DNA of 64,000 bases, taken from contig JAQISU010000057.1 of NCBI GenBank assembly GCA_029339505.1, forward strand, positions 7,647,501-7,711,500. The letters are read 5' to 3'. The notes beneath the pieces were generated by a model. It was not told where the DNA came from. It worked only from the letters and a program-made list of their open reading frames with translations, and did not search any database. The translations under genes and the position numbers were made by a program. Positions 10,251 through 22,860 of this stretch are shown piece by piece; the stretch's first letter is position 1, and every line of letters begins with the position of its first letter. This stretch comes from Unio delphinus (taxonomy: Eukaryota > Mollusca > Bivalvia > Unionida > Unionidae).

Positions 10251-10909
10251 ATTCACACAAATAGCACAACACAAATAGCACTCACAGGATACCTGAAACC
10301 CATAGCCAGGGTTAACTTAAAGAACGGAGAGGACACGAGACCCATGATGAGCCTTTTAGCTCGGGTAGCCTTGTCATAGAAAACACTAAGGACCAAAATA
10401 TCTTCCTATTTTTCATATAATCCCGATGGGACAAAATTAAGGTTAGGGTAAAGTAAATGAAATTTTTCTTAAAAACACAAAAAACTACCCATCAGGGGGT
10501 ACACATCAACACAAAAACACTTTTTTTTTTAAAGTTTTTTTTTCAAATAGGAGGAGGGGACATTTGTCTGGTGTCCCCCCCCCCCCAAAAAAAAAAACCC
10601 TAATATTTCCCTCTCTCTCAAACTGATTATACATTAAAGCGTTCATGGCCATGAATAAGTCTTATTCTGTCAAGCTGCTTGTGTCTCTTCATCCTGTTGC
10701 ATTAGAAGCTGAACATCAATATTTTGTTTAGTTACAGTGCTGTAAATTCATAGTAAAACATTTTTTTAAAAATTTCCGTAATGAGTTATTATCAATAATT
10801 ATTTATTTTGAAATAACGACTATTTTTGACATTTTCTTATACCTGCATATATTTTAAATGATGTTTTTTTTTCTAAGACTTTCCAATTTGTTTACAGATG
10901 ATAATATAT
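9700..10909. other. Non-coding stretch with (TA)n at 10197-10248
   Basis: This stretch holds a TA microsatellite (10197-10248), homopolymer-rich sequence (A, T and C runs around 10520-10605) and no recognisable exon. Confidence 0.55.
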
Positions 10910-12840
10910 TTGCGTCGATAAATAAGGAATAAACCTTAGGGTTTCATTAAATGCTTTTTAAATATTGATGTGCTCGTATTGCAAAATGTCTTGCTTCAGA
11001 TATTTATAATCATGTGCTGGAGCACTATTCTTTCGTTGTACGTACTCTGGTTATTTACCTTTTCCGCTGTTATTTTGTTCAACCTATGGCACAAATAGAG
11101 CACTAACATAGTGAGTGCCGTTGCTATAACTGCAAAAGCAATGTCATATTGTGGATCATAATCGAGAACATCGAAGTTTTACGAGTTTGTCTTTCTGTAC
11201 TTACATACTTCCAATTATCAGTAATATGTCATGCAAAATTTAAAATTAATATTAATATGTTTTAATTTTACAACAGAACATTCTTAGGGCATTTTATCTG
11301 GCTTCTAACTAATTATCTACATTTCGGCATTCAACCGTATTTGCGTATTTGTTTTTTTTAATGATAATTCTATCTGTGATGATACCATTATTTTAAACAA
11401 AACACTTTATTCCAACATACTGATCCTTTCCGCCATTGTAGTCATTACAGCCGCCACAAAAAATATGAATTGACATGTTATCATGTATGGGATGTCCTAT
11501 AGTAGTTATTCTAACTTGTCTGATGTAAGATTGTTCAACTATGTCCTAAACATTTACAGATGTGTCATAGTCTTTAGATATTATCCTAATGTCCTCTCTC
11601 TATTCAGGACATATATTTCGCCAACAATTATATTCACCTAAATTTATGCTTGAGTGTTTATCTACGCCATCACTATAGCCTTTTACGCAGCATAACAAAT
11701 CGTTTGTTATTTTAAGCCTTTAAGTTTATGATGTTCTTAATCAATTCAGGTAAATCTATGTATGATATTCATATATGTGAAATGTTAAATATTCAATCCT
11801 GTAAAACACCCATGTTGTACTTTCTCTTATTTTCTGTTCACGTTGTTCATGTAAAATGCCTTATACAAAGTCAGTGTTATGATTTTTATACATATCTCGT
11901 CAACATATTTAGAAGACTCTTTTTATATTGTTAGAACATTCTATAAACAAAGTATTCCTTTCCTGCGTGGATAGTTTGATATGTCAGCCAGGTCGCTTTA
12001 ATTTTTGCAGGAACGAAATTGAAAGTTTTTTTATGTGATTTTCCAAATCCTTAAGTTTTGTATATATTCTGTCGCTTTCGTGAATTTTTTTTCTATTTAC
12101 AAGTTAGAGGGCATTGAATTACCTTGTACTATTATGTTTTGTGCATTGTTCTGGAGCAACAGTCATCGATCCCGTTCATTTGATTTATTTAACCAGAAAT
12201 ATTGTAATATAGGTTTCATGGTTTTGCTTATGTATTTGCGCAAGATTGGGCATTAAAACTTTTATTTCAATTATAAAGATCTGGAAGAGCGAATCTGTTT
12301 TACATGTCTGTTGATCCAGGGTTATAGGTATATATGGTGTTTCTGGTATATCTGACTGATTTAATGAATAGGATTGGATTCGATTCCGCAATGTCTTGAA
12401 ATCACTTCATTACACTGTAGAATTTAACTTTAACTAAAGAATCCAAGTGTCATTAAGAAAATCAAATTGCCAGAATAGGAAAACAGTCTGCAAAGATGTT
12501 TTTAACATGCACAACAGTTTCACATGTACTGTTTTGTTAAATTATGTCATAACGTATCCGTTTTGTTTTCACATTCCCATTATATCAAGCAAATCAGTTC
12601 ATCTGCACTTTCATACTTGAGGAACAAGCATTGAGTGGAAGTAAATGTCACTTATTAACGATGCTTATGTCCTCGAAAGATTCCTTGATATCGTTGTATT
12701 TTCAATCGTATGTGCTTAAATCAAACATAAATATATTTTAAAATATCTTAATAAACATATAAGTTGATTGTTATATTCTCTTTTTAATCAAGGAAGATAC
12801 ATTCAATATGGTCTGCTGATTTTTTTTAAATATTTGATTC
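10910..12840. repeat. Segmental-duplication block V, copy 1
   Basis: This closely matches 35690-37205 in the same orientation. Landmarks are GGGTTTCATTAAATG, CTTGCTTCAGATATTTATA, TATGGGATGTCCTATAGTAG and TCAATCGTATGTGCTT. A frame starting MYGMSYSSYSNL is open for 71 codons in the 36.2-kb copy but interrupted here. I regard it as sequence shared by duplication, not as a supported gene. Confidence 0.7.
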
Positions 12841-13113
12841 GATGTCTTTGAAATTTCTATTATTACATCATACTCAGCACATTAAGAGATCTTTATATCC
12901 ATCGTCCATATATTTTACTGTATTGTAATGTTCTTTGTGATGAACATAAAAAGTCATACTGGTTTTCCCTCCACCACTCGGCTAATTGTCTTTCTACTTT
13001 TATATTCTGGTAATAGTTTTGTGTTTAAATATAATCATCAAGCATGGTTCACCGCGAGATTTCTAGAAAAAACTACATTTTGATAGCTCTAGAATTAGCA
13101 TTTCTCGAGGTTT

Positions 13114-13602
13114 TTATTTAACTATTTTTTGCGCGTGAGCTTTGTAAGGCCACCAAAAGACGTATCCATCATCATGATCAACGGTAAGCAATAACTCACT
13201 GGAGCCAAGACCTTTGACTTCGGAAATAGCGTTTTTCATAGATACATCTGGTTTCCACACCGTGTCTGGGTGCATATATTGGTAGGTTTTCTCGTTATAC
13301 TCAGATGGATCCCATTGCAAATAATAATTATACCACGACACAAAAGGGTATCTGGACGTGATCAGACTTCCCTTCTGTGAGTCGAGATCTAATATTCATG
13401 TCAGACAGAGGTTAAGATTGACATTTTCTGCCTGCGTTAGGTCGTAAATAGGTCTAACCATATCGTTATAGCCATCTGTTGTCAAAAGTGTGACAAGAAG
13501 TCTCTTTGCGTTGTCCGATGTCTAGGCATGTATTTCAGGTATATATACCAATTGTACGAATAGCAGCAATACCAAATACAGTCTCAGAGGTGCAATATTC
13601 AC
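13114..13602 (-). pseudogene. nAChR subunit 5'-part pseudogene (signal peptide and early ligand-binding domain)
   Basis: On the minus strand one frame runs from a signal-peptide-like segment (LRLYLVLLLFVQLVYI) through the start of a Cys-loop receptor domain. Recognisable pieces are DNAKRLLVTLLTTDGYNDMV, VRPIYDLTQ, then WYNYYLQWDPSEY (loop-D region, usual W-x-D-x-x-L-x-W-x-P pattern), DTVWKPDV, VKGLGSSELLLTV and DGYVFWWP. The frame ends just before the Cys-loop, where the intact 3' exon at 57924 begins (IFQSTC), so the two fit end to end as exons. Breaks: the presumed start codon reads GTG (13600-13602), a TAG follows the signal peptide and a TGA falls between the first strands. It lies on the same strand as the 3' pseudogene at 7705-8156 and may be the other half of the same dead gene. 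Confidence 0.8.
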
Positions 13603-13619
13603 CGATTTGCATATTATAT

Positions 13620-15084
13620 CGCTCCGATAAGTATATATCTCAAAATGATGACTTTTACTGAATCAACAAAAAATAAGTTTGTTAGTAAAAGAATTTACTG
13701 CGTCTTTATAGAATTTATGGTCTTTTTGAATTTTCATAAATCTGCAAATATTTATGATATATTGTAATTCATGCAGCTTTCTATACGTGTTTCAAAGATT
13801 TAAATACTTAATAAATTTTCAAATGTATTGTTGTATGACTATGCAATTATTTAAATTCAGAGCATCCTATGTTAAGCAATTAATATTGCACTTCATTTAT
13901 GATCACGATGGGAGCTTACAGATTCCATCCATAGCTAGAAAGGCAATAGTAAACTCAAGCTACAAAGTTGTTGGATCGATGTTTTCTTCATGTTATGAAC
14001 GTTAGTATTCATACGTACATAGGTGTTAGATTATTATGATTATGTGATATCTTACCCAGCATTATAAAAATAAATTGTATTGTCTATATCAAACGGATAT
14101 TGATACATTGTTATCTTGACTCATTCGATAGCTTTATCAATTCAATGTTTCTAAATGTATACTACGAAAAAATAGAACTGTTGTGACAATTGATTTGGCA
14201 GTGATCATTACGTGCGTATTTGTGACGCATGTATAATAAAGGCTCGATAATTAGTGTAGTAGTGGGATACTTTGGTGACAATGTGAATTCTGTGTTAAAA
14301 TGGGGGATGGGGTGTACCCTGGTGAAAAGTTGAATTTAACATGGATGGGACTATAGATCAGCCAGACAATATTGGGACGGTATAGCAACAAAGGTCTGGG
14401 ACTGTTTAGCGACAATTGCAATTGACGTCATGGGGTTGACCTCAGGTGGACCACACAGCGGAACAAAAGGTAGAACGCTTGACTGGACGGGACATAGTAC
14501 TGGATAGACATAAACATAGACATAGACAAAGATACACATATATGTGGCAAAGGGAATAAGTATATCTTTTCAAGGCAATGGAGTGTCGCTGAAAAAGGTC
14601 GTTGGGTTTCTTCTTTTGTCAAATGTATTGGTTTCCTCCAACAACACGTTATCTTCTCTTTCTTCTCTTTTTTCCTCCTTCTCTTCTTTCGTCTTCTCCT
14701 ATTACGTATTTCTTCCTCTGTTCATTTTTCTTTGCTATTTATATCTTCTCATTCAATGCTTTCGTCATTGCTTTGTCTTCTATATCTGCGTTTTCTTCTG
14801 TTTTTCTTTAATCATTTATCTGAGTTGTTACATCGCTTTTTTAAATTATTCCTTTCCAGTTTAAAATGTTTGAATTATTGGCACCATTATCAATTCTGAC
14901 TAGCAATAAGTTTACTATGCCTATGGTATCCGCGACTTCCTGAAACTTTAACATCTTGTCCATATGTTTGATAACCATTTTCTTAGCTTATTCAAGGTTG
15001 AATTGCGCGAATGTTCGTACGTTCATTCTTTGGATTTAGGTCACATTTGCCACCACAGTGGGGGGTGGGGGTGGGGTGATTAAA
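13620..15084. other. Non-coding stretch, no gene seen
   Basis: AT-rich sequence. A pyrimidine-rich run (about 14610-14830) gives an open frame full of S, F and L residues, which I treat as low complexity. G-rich tracts lie at 15058-15078. Confidence 0.5.
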
Positions 15085-16503
15085 TTGTTTTCAGAACGTC
15101 TAGTTTTACGAAGAGTTTCAAACGTAGCCTAGTCGGCCTTTTTGATATTCCTTTGTGGAATTGCGTCATCAGTTTTTGAGTTTGGTTTTGGAATTGTATT
15201 TCACGACAGTGGAGAAAGATGGGCCAGGAAGGGATGTTTTTGCCTGGACAAGTTTTCTGTCCTCTGGGTAGGGCATGTTTGATGTAAACTTAAGAATCTG
15301 AATCTCCTTCTTATGTTTCCAAGTATCACAATCCTTGGAATTGGTGTGATTTTCCTTGCCACAGTTAAGTGGCTCTGCAATCAGATTCCTGATGAGAATG
15401 GTCTCTGCGTCGGTCACATAATTTGACTTTGGAACATCGATCTTCGAGATGCCTTATTTTTGACACTTATAGCATCGAAGATGGTTTGGTATGTATATCT
15501 CGACCTTTTCTTCCAAAAACCCAACTTTGACAACTATGGGTACTTTTGGTTTTTTGAAGGTGATTACAAACGTGATGGTGTCATGCAGATTATTATTACG
15601 TTTAATACGTATTCTACACACTGCATTGACACCTTCATTTTTCATCCCCTCAGTTATATCTTTGTCGTTGATTCCAGCCATGTGACGACAGCCCATCACA
15701 CCTTTCGACATATTGATTGTCGTGTGAGTGAATGAGGTCACTGGAACATCGAAGAATTTTTTTTTAGATTCTTGAGATTTTTGTTTGACCTTTTCGCTCC
15801 CATTAGCGTTTTTTGCAATTACAAAAGGAGGCAGTGATGTAATTGGTGTTGCTGCATCTTTTTGACTGTATAACCATGAAGCGTGGGAATGACTCCAAAC
15901 TACATGTTTCGTCATCAGAATCTGATAGTGGTTTCGTTTGTTTTAATTTTTTATTTTTTTACCATGATTTTGTATCACAATTTTAGCACAATGCTCCCTG
16001 CACACCATGGAGCCCAACTGGGGGACACTTTTCAAGTGCCAGGGATACACAGATTCTAAAGTCAGTAAATAAGATTACCTAGGATTAACCCGTGAATTCT
16101 ATTTCTAGGGTCGGTACAATTACTTCCCGATTGATCCGTTAAGCCACCGCCTTCTAGGAAGTCTTCTAAAACTTGGGAAAGGGAAAGCTAAAACGATGGA
16201 TTATTAGGCAACTGTCGTATCAAGAGAGATACAAGAAGAACGATATAGAAAGTATGTAAGTAAATAAAGACTTCCTAGGGCTCGGCGTGACCAGCCGTAT
16301 TGTCGTGACCGGGCCCATCCCGACCACCCGTCTAGGAGAAGTAAAGGCCAAAGCAGTGTATTGCATCGGAAATTCAACTTGCATGATCTTTCCTCCCCAC
16401 CGACACGGGTCGCAACCCACGGCAAACAGGTTGCCTCTACTTAGTCACCTTTTACGATACGTATTGAGGCACGTCGGGCCAATTCTACAACCCCGAAAGC
16501 GCA
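15085..16503 (-). mobile_element. I/Nimb-type LINE, internally deleted (copy A)
   Basis: On the minus strand, a 5' leader (16503 to about 15940) matches the start of the fuller copy at 30050. It is followed by ORF1 (about 15915-15169) with the gag-like block IEVYIPNHLRCYKCQK-type zinc-knuckle start, RIKRNNNLHDT, and a knuckle-like C-x2-C-type CGKENHTNSKDC followed by DTWKHKKEIQ. Directly after ORF1 the sequence jumps to ACTGATGACGCAATTCCACA, which corresponds to about 32458 in copy B. Roughly 1 kb covering the ORF1-ORF2 junction and endonuclease is therefore missing. The element ends near 15085 and keeps no reverse transcriptase. ORF1 is frameshifted near 15430. Confidence 0.8.
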
Positions 16504-16889
16504 GGGTCATTTTCCAGACAGTGGTGTCTCTCTGGAAGTGTAGTGAGTGGGAGTAGACCCATACGCACTCAATTGTTTCCGAGATGTCTGGTGGAGGTAA
16601 GGAATGTTGGACTGTATAGGAGGAATGCGCCTTAGTTTCAGGATCATTTGTTATTAAATCCCAATATTTCCGAATGGTACATGGTGTCGTCTCGCCATAT
16701 TTATAATATAAAAAAACATAATTTATGCTGTTTGTGATGGTAGAGGTGGCATAGTGGATATGCCTAATATAGTTTATATGGAATTTATTTATTACATTAA
16801 TAGTCAAGGAAACTTCCCTTAAAAGTTAAATTTGTGCGCAGTTTGCTTCATACCTGATGTCTGGGCTTAGCCACCTTTTAAGTCTAAAT
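16504..16889. other. Flanking sequence, no gene seen
   Basis: Sequence between two LINE remnants. A short minus-strand frame covers part of it but has no recognisable domain. Confidence 0.4.
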
Positions 16890-17475
16890 TTATGGGTAAG
16901 ATAATTTGATTCGTCTCTGGAAGTGTTGTTAAGGGAACCTGTACAGATAAACACTTCACTCGTAACGCTCTATAGGGCAATAATTAAGTTAAAACTAGAC
17001 TATCGATGTTTGATCTGCACCCCAGGCATACCCACCCTCTTCCTCAAAATGTTTAACATAATCCAAAGCGTTGTGTATCCCATTTGTTAGACCATTTGCC
17101 AATGCTTGTTAGATTGGTTGTAGATCAGAGAAGAATTGTTGGCTATATGGGTTGCCCGCTTTTCATATGCCACTGTCCGCAAATTGCGATAAATCGATTT
17201 TTGAAAGGTCGACAGTGCGTTCTAGGTCGTTGATCATAATATCAAATTGGATTAGGCTTAACATACTTCATTGACGAAAACCGTTTTCTAATTCGTAATA
17301 TTCTGAATATCGGTCCCCTTTTCTGATTCTAGTGTCTTTCATTTGTGCATGTGACCATTACTCCCACAATGGTTAAGCTTGGCGGTAATGTCATAGGTCC
17401 AAACCAGATATAAGGCTTTTTCAAGATCCAGAAAAATGAGATGTCGGTCGCATTTTCGCTAGGCATTAAATGTTA
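16890..17475 (-). pseudogene. Decayed LINE reverse-transcriptase fragment
   Basis: Read on the minus strand, the sequence gives LIFLDLEKALYLVWTYDI, the palm box that usually reads DLEKAYD..W. It then gives INDLERTVDLSKIDLSQFAD, which leads into the second catalytic box (normally FADD; here FADS). Several stops and frameshifts separate the pieces. The pattern suits Jockey/I-group LINE polymerases. It differs in detail from the LINE at 30-35.6 kb, so it is probably a different family. Confidence 0.65.
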
Positions 17476-19204
17476 TGTGATATATACAATGCATGAAAAC
17501 TTATAGAAATGGATGGTGTATCAAAATGTTATCAGTCGATTGATGAGGATGACCGTAAATGGTGCAATAAGATGTGTGTTCCAAAATTGTTACACTTGAA
17601 AATTGGCTGTCCAGTCATGCTGTTTACAGTAGCATTGATAAAACGATTGTAGCCACAAGGAAGCAAATTCCACTCATTTTGGCTTTTAGCATTACCATTC
17701 ACAAGGTACAAGGATTGACTTTAGATAGAGTTGAAGTTGATGCATCAAATATTTTTGCACCAGGCCAGTTAGGTGTGGCAATGGGTAGAACTAGAATTAA
17801 AAAGGGACTAAGGATTATCAGTTTCAATTCCAACTCTGTTATTCCACAAAGATAATGCATATATGAATTTTACAATAAAATTTTTTTACAGTTTGATTCA
17901 AGTTTAGAGTGCTGTAGACATTCTGTTTCTTTATTAGAGAACCTCAACTTTGACTTTGATTATAAAACAGGTTCTGATTCTGACAACTCTGACTTTTCTG
18001 ATGGAGAAATTTTAGAAGTTGATGAAATGTTGGGGAAGACATGCCTGCTTCATCTAGTGACCCAGAATGTAGGTTAACCACAGTTGATTCTGACATTTTT
18101 GAGCATCATGTTGTCCATACAAAAATGAAACAACTTATCCAAGATAAAGCAATAACACCAGAGCAAATGAGATTAAAAGTGACACAAACAGAAATATTCA
18201 AAAAGTCAACGAAAGAGTTGAATAGATTTTTTTGGACTATTGTACCAAAAAATTCAAAGTATCTTTAATAAAGTATGTGGCAAAATAGAAGTCAGAAAAC
18301 CAGACTTAAAGACATGGACTGAATATTATTCTGAAATTTACCGGTTTTCAGTGTCTCAAGAATGCATCCAAATTCTTGAACATTCCTTGAATTCTGTGCC
18401 AAATGATGATACTTTTTTGCATTTGGAAAGATTTTTGACAGAATTTGTGAAATTGTTTTGGACAATAATACTACTTACATTTTCAATACCACTCCAGTTG
18501 TACATGCACCTTCCATACTTGTATCAGAGCCAGGGCAAGGAAAATTAAGATATATTGCAGGTAGATGTATTGCAAAGAGTAGATACCATAACATGAAGAA
18601 AGGAAGGAACAGCTTGTACAGAAAGGACAAAATTAACTTGGTCAGTCAATGCTTCTTACAAGTAAAAATGTTAGACCACCTTACAACTTCAGCTCTTGAT
18701 TTGAAAAACAACAGCAAGTATAAACATACCTTGCATGAGACTCAAAATAGACAGAATATTAACCATGGTCTAACTAACATCAATGACTCAGTATTTGAAT
18801 TTTTCTTGCAAGTTGATGATAAAAGGAGGCAGTATCAACATGTAGATGCATTAAATTGGCATGGTGCAGGAAGTTTACAGTATTGTAAGACTGTATTACT
18901 TAAGGATGAGACTCTGTTTAAAACTTGGAAGCTGCTATTCATAAAGTTTGATCCCAGAATAAGTGCCACACAAGTTGATGACACCATGATTGCTTCTTGT
19001 ACCAGAGATCTATATGAAGATTGGGTTTACCTCCCATCAGCCTAATTGAACGCTAAATGGGACACAGTGGTACGCACTTTTAATGAATTGTCTAAGCTCT
19101 TTGAGCATCGTGTAACAATCTACAAACTGGAGAAAAAACAATCAGAAAATCTCTTTAGAAATAGTGGATTAAATGTCATTTTGGTTTTAACAGCTGAAGG
19201 GTGA
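17476..19204 (+). pseudogene. Decayed PIF1-like helicase with an unrecognised C-terminal region
   Basis: Around 17580-17640 one frame gives PKLLHLKIGCPVMLF, and after a frameshift another gives TRKQIPLILAFSITIHKVQG, LDRVEVD and PGQLGVAMGRTR. These are the C-terminal motifs (V and VI region) of PIF1-family DNA helicases, which unwind DNA 5' to 3' using ATP. After one TAA at 17853 the same frame continues into an acidic stretch (GSDSDNSDFSDGEILEVDE). Then, with frameshifts at about 18040, 18250 and 18460, comes a ~400-residue region including PGQGKLRYIAGRCIAKSRYH and NINHGLTNINDSVFEFFLQV. The last part reads on past a TAA at 19043 to about 19204. Helicase motifs I-IV are absent. Helitrons and other mobile elements carry PIF1-type helicases, but I cannot assign this one. 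The C-terminal region is not a family I know. Confidence 0.6.
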
Positions 19205-19839
19205 AGGACACAAGTTACTTGCTACCGCGTCCTTTTATGTATACCCTTTGAAAGCATATATCTGAACCAGAGCGAACGAGATACATTTGGAATTGACGCT
19301 TGGTAACATATTGAAAATATATCGAAAGAACGGAGCATATCCGTCTCCTAATGAATAACTAACTGGTTACAAACCGCAATGAAGGTTCAACCACCCCACC
19401 ACCCAAACAAAAACAAACAAATTACAAACTAACAAGCCAACGCGCACACTTCTGGAAATACAAATCGCATACCACGTGAGCCAGCGCAAAAATACGAACA
19501 TTTACAGTAATAATAAACGAAATTTACAACGTTGGTTTTTACAATTAAAACAATATCCTTGATAATTTTAGTTTATGATTCTAGATATTATACCAAACAA
19601 TAAATCATGGTTATAAAACAAGAAATATAATATATAATACATTATTCACTAAAAGTACATTGAAATTGAATTGACATAATTATTCCTGACGTGGTGTATT
19701 TACTTGCATAACATTTACCATATAAGAGTATTTCCAATCCGTGTAACATCATAAGATATTAGATAAATATGAATATGTAATAATGAAACAGTAATAAATT
19801 CATCACTTGTTAAAGAACACAAACACCCACATACGCACC
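19205..19839. other. Non-coding stretch
   Basis: No exon or element ends are recognised between the helicase remnant and the CA microsatellite. Confidence 0.5.

Positions 19840-19921
<82 letters not shown>
19840..19921. repeat. (CA)n-(TA)n compound microsatellite
   Basis: About 32 CA units with one CGCACA interruption near 19878, then about 9 TA units. Confidence 0.95.
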
Positions 19922-20200
19922 ATTGTCCATTATTCCAACACACAGTTATCTTAACATCATTTCTTCAGAAAATCCTTGGAGACCTTTAGCGGGATGTAAA
20001 CTTTTTACTGTATTATGTAGATGGCGTGGATCTCTCGAAACTCTTATTCTCCCTTCTTTTTTATTATTCCTATAAAACTTTCTATTGTTATATCTCTTGT
20101 TGTAAATTGTTGTGATTCTAATGGGTACTTAACAAAATATTCGAATGTTGTCCTGCCATATTGTCTTGTCAAATTTTAATATTTTTAATATGAACTTTCC
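19922..20200. repeat. Segmental-duplication block U, first part, copy 1
   Basis: This matches 37554-37850 in the same orientation. Landmarks are AATTGTCCATTATTCCAACAC, GGAGACCTTTAGCGGGAT and ATCTCTCGAAACTCTTATT. Non-coding. Confidence 0.7.
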
Positions 20201-20403
20201 GGGCCCGAAGTGGCCGAGTGGTCTAAAGCGCTTTCCGTTACGGATCACCGTCATCTCCCCTCTGCCTGCGTGGGTTCGAGTCTAATATTCGGCTAATGTA
20301 GTTATGTGAGAAAGCTTGCCAGTAGCTTCTCGTGGGTCGGTGGTTCTTTCGGTGGTTTTTCCCTGATTCTCGCTCCACCAATAATACTGGCCGTCATGTA
20401 TTG
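20201..20403 (+). mobile_element. tRNA-derived SINE, copy 2
   Basis: The head begins GGGCCCGAAGTGGCCGAGTG and includes GTCTAAAGCGCTTTCCGTTAC. A B-box-like GTGGGTTCGAGTCT lies 50-60 bases further on. The body shares AGAAAGCTTGCCAGTAGC and AATACTGGCCGTCATGTAT with the copy at 3029. The 3' tail is cut off where the minisatellite-like sequence begins. It has the best-preserved tRNA head of the three copies in the window. Folding into an acceptor-stem pair was not evident, so it is not called a tRNA gene. Confidence 0.75.
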
Positions 20404-20955
20404 CCTATCTAGATAACATGTTTGAAATATAGGATGTCTTTTATCTATCTAGATAACACCAGTTTGTAATATTGGGTGTCTTTCGTAAATCTAGATAACA
20501 TGACATATAAATATAGTAGGTCTATTATGAATCTAGATATCATCATTTTAAATTATGGGATGTGTTTCCTCAATCTAGCTCACATCAAATTGAAATATGG
20601 GATGTCTGGAATCAATCTAAGTTAAAATATGGGATGTTTTTCATCAATCTAGCTAACGTCAGTTTGAAATATGGGATGTCTTTCAACATTCCAGCTAACG
20701 TCAGTTTGAAATATGGGATGTTTTTCATTAATTTAGCTAACGTCAGATTGAAATATGGAATGTATTTCATCACTCCAGCTAACGTCAGTTTAAAATATGG
20801 GATGTTTTTCATCAATCTAGCTAACGTCAGTTTGAAATATGGGATGTCTTTCATCAATTTAGCTAACGTCAGATTGAATAATGGAATGTCTTTCATCACT
20901 CCAGCTAACGTCAGTTTGAAATATGGGATTTTTTCATCAATCTAGCTAACATAAA
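20404..20955. repeat. Minisatellite, 42-bp unit (forward orientation)
   Basis: The unit reads AGCTAACGTCAGTTTGAAAT, then ATGGGATGTCTTTCATCAATCT; GCTAACG recurs at 20652 and 20694, a 42-base period. The first ~150 bases (20404-20560) are diverged units built around ATCTAGATAACA. As with the array at 5 kb, the multiple-of-3 period leaves frames open on both strands, which are not genes. The same array, inverted and longer, is at 39190-40170. Confidence 0.9.
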
Positions 20956-22429
20956 ATAGACATAGGGGATATATGGCTCCAAATTAGCAACTGTGTATGT
21001 GTTCCAGTATTTAGGCCATTTTGAAACATCATATATGAATTTGCATCATCTTTATATAGTTCAATGAAATTTCATCGAGTTATTTAAAACTATTAGTTCT
21101 AACAGACATTGTTTTTAAATTTACCATGCTTTATCGTGGTTATTACTTATGATATATATACACACGCCAATACAATAAAACATGTATTGGTCATTGTTCA
21201 GAATCATTTGTCTGTGATTGTCTTCATGCTGGATGAAGTATATTGGCGTATATTGTTCGCCATCTACTTTAATTAGTTGAAACTACATATATTTGGCATT
21301 GCTAAATTTCTTTCAATATCATTTGCTATTGACAGAGACTATTCACATTTTGGTCTCCATACGATAATTCGTTAAATCGACCTGCAGTTACTCTTGCTGC
21401 TTCGTAATGTATTGTAAAAGCGGATTTATCTAGAAAATTTTGGATTGTTTGGTACCACTAAATATATTATTTATATCACGATATACACAACAATAACATG
21501 GATTATGTTAGAAAGAAGTATTTATGTCGCGATATTCAGCAAAATACAAGATAATGCGAAAATGTCGAAACCTTTATATATCCAGTCATTTGCAGCTGTC
21601 ATCTTGCCAACCAAGTGGTGCAAATATTTTTATATACCTGTATATAAGGTATTTCTGTTATCTAATGTTGTAAAAGGATCTCTGTTTGCTTATTGTACAT
21701 CTAACAGAAGAACGGTTCAGTGTTTGAATATTTTATAATAAAAACAGCAATTTCACTATTTTGTAAGCCAAGATATGTTTCTTGCTGAAGATTTTGATAA
21801 GTTCTTGACGATAATGTTGAGTGGCGCGAATGTTAGACGCGCCTCTCTGCAATGTTCTTTACTGGTGTCCCCACTTTACCACACATAACACTTTCCTACT
21901 TCCCCGCAGCTGATCTCAAAATAAGGTTGGATACATTTTTCTAACATGACACTAATTTATGGTAAAAAAAGAATTAAATTTTCTAATCCGAAATTAAGTT
22001 CACGACGACGCTCCATTTAGCTTGTGACCCGGGTTGGATGGTGGGTGAGGGTGGAATGCGCATCCTTCTCACGCCACCACTGATTTGATACTAGTCCAAG
22101 TATGGTACTACCGTATGAAAGGTATAAGGAAAACGCACGATTATCAGTCAGAAATTGGGCATTATGAAGAAGATTCCGTGCGTTATTGATTACTGATTAA
22201 TGGTATATTAGCATTAACAGCAAACTTTGCAATGACCCCCCTTTGTAATCCAAGGCAAATCTGAAAGAAACCGTTACGTGTTACTAATTGCATATCTTTA
22301 TCCATCGTTTATAATACCGATCAGTGCTACTTTTATTGTATTACTTTATTGTATTACTAACTAACACGCACAATGTATTGAAACGTCACAAACTAAAGGT
22401 TCATATTGTTGTAGTAGTAGTGCCCCCCC
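20956..22429. repeat. Block U, second part, copy 1
   Basis: From 20956 to about 22240 this matches 39185 down to about 37870 on the opposite strand. Landmarks are CTCCAAATTAGCAAC and TTTAGGCCATTTT, a CACACTTTGG-type segment near 21355, and TTAACAGCAAACTTTGCAATG at 22213. A short C run precedes block X copy 2. The 97-codon frame at 21445-21738 is partly preserved in the inverted copy but interrupted there by TA and TG tracts. No exon is recognised. Confidence 0.65.
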
Positions 22430-22860
22430 CCCCCTATGATTAAAGATAATAATTACCATTTAAACGATGGATACAGTTTTGCAAATGGTACGACATAGTG
22501 AAGTCGGTTCGATTTGTAATAGGTTACAAAAGAAGGCCACATCAAAGCTGTTAATTCTTCTATATCACTAGACATTAATCAGCAATCAATGGAGTACTTG
22601 TTTTTGTGCCAAAGATTTGATGGAATGAATATATGATTGATCGAAATTCCCTATATCCGTCTCACCCTAGTACATTAATATGATTTGTTTGATCTGAGTT
22701 GCGCGAGAAACAAAGACACCCCTCCCCCAAAACTGTTGTATTCAGAAGGTTCAAACATTTAACCGATTTGAAATCGTTCGTAACAGTGGCAAATGGAGAT
22801 TCAGTTACATAAGTACATGCTAGAACTGTCCAAATATAGGTATGTACACGTTTGCTTATA
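22430..22860. repeat. Block X, copy 2
   Basis: This matches 2560-2950 and 41035-41137 plus 44395-45010. At 22517 it reads ATAGGTTACAAAAGAAGGCC without interruption and so is the empty site for the RTE inserted in copy 3. Confidence 0.75.

Noticed and set aside
14544..14864. 106-codon hydrophobic/Ser-rich frame
   Set aside because: It comes from a pyrimidine-rich low-complexity run and has no domain or splice context.
20562..20945. 127-codon repetitive frame and its antisense partner; likewise 39474-39815 and 39503-39820
   Set aside because: Same artefact of a 42-base tandem array, with no coding signal outside the repeat.
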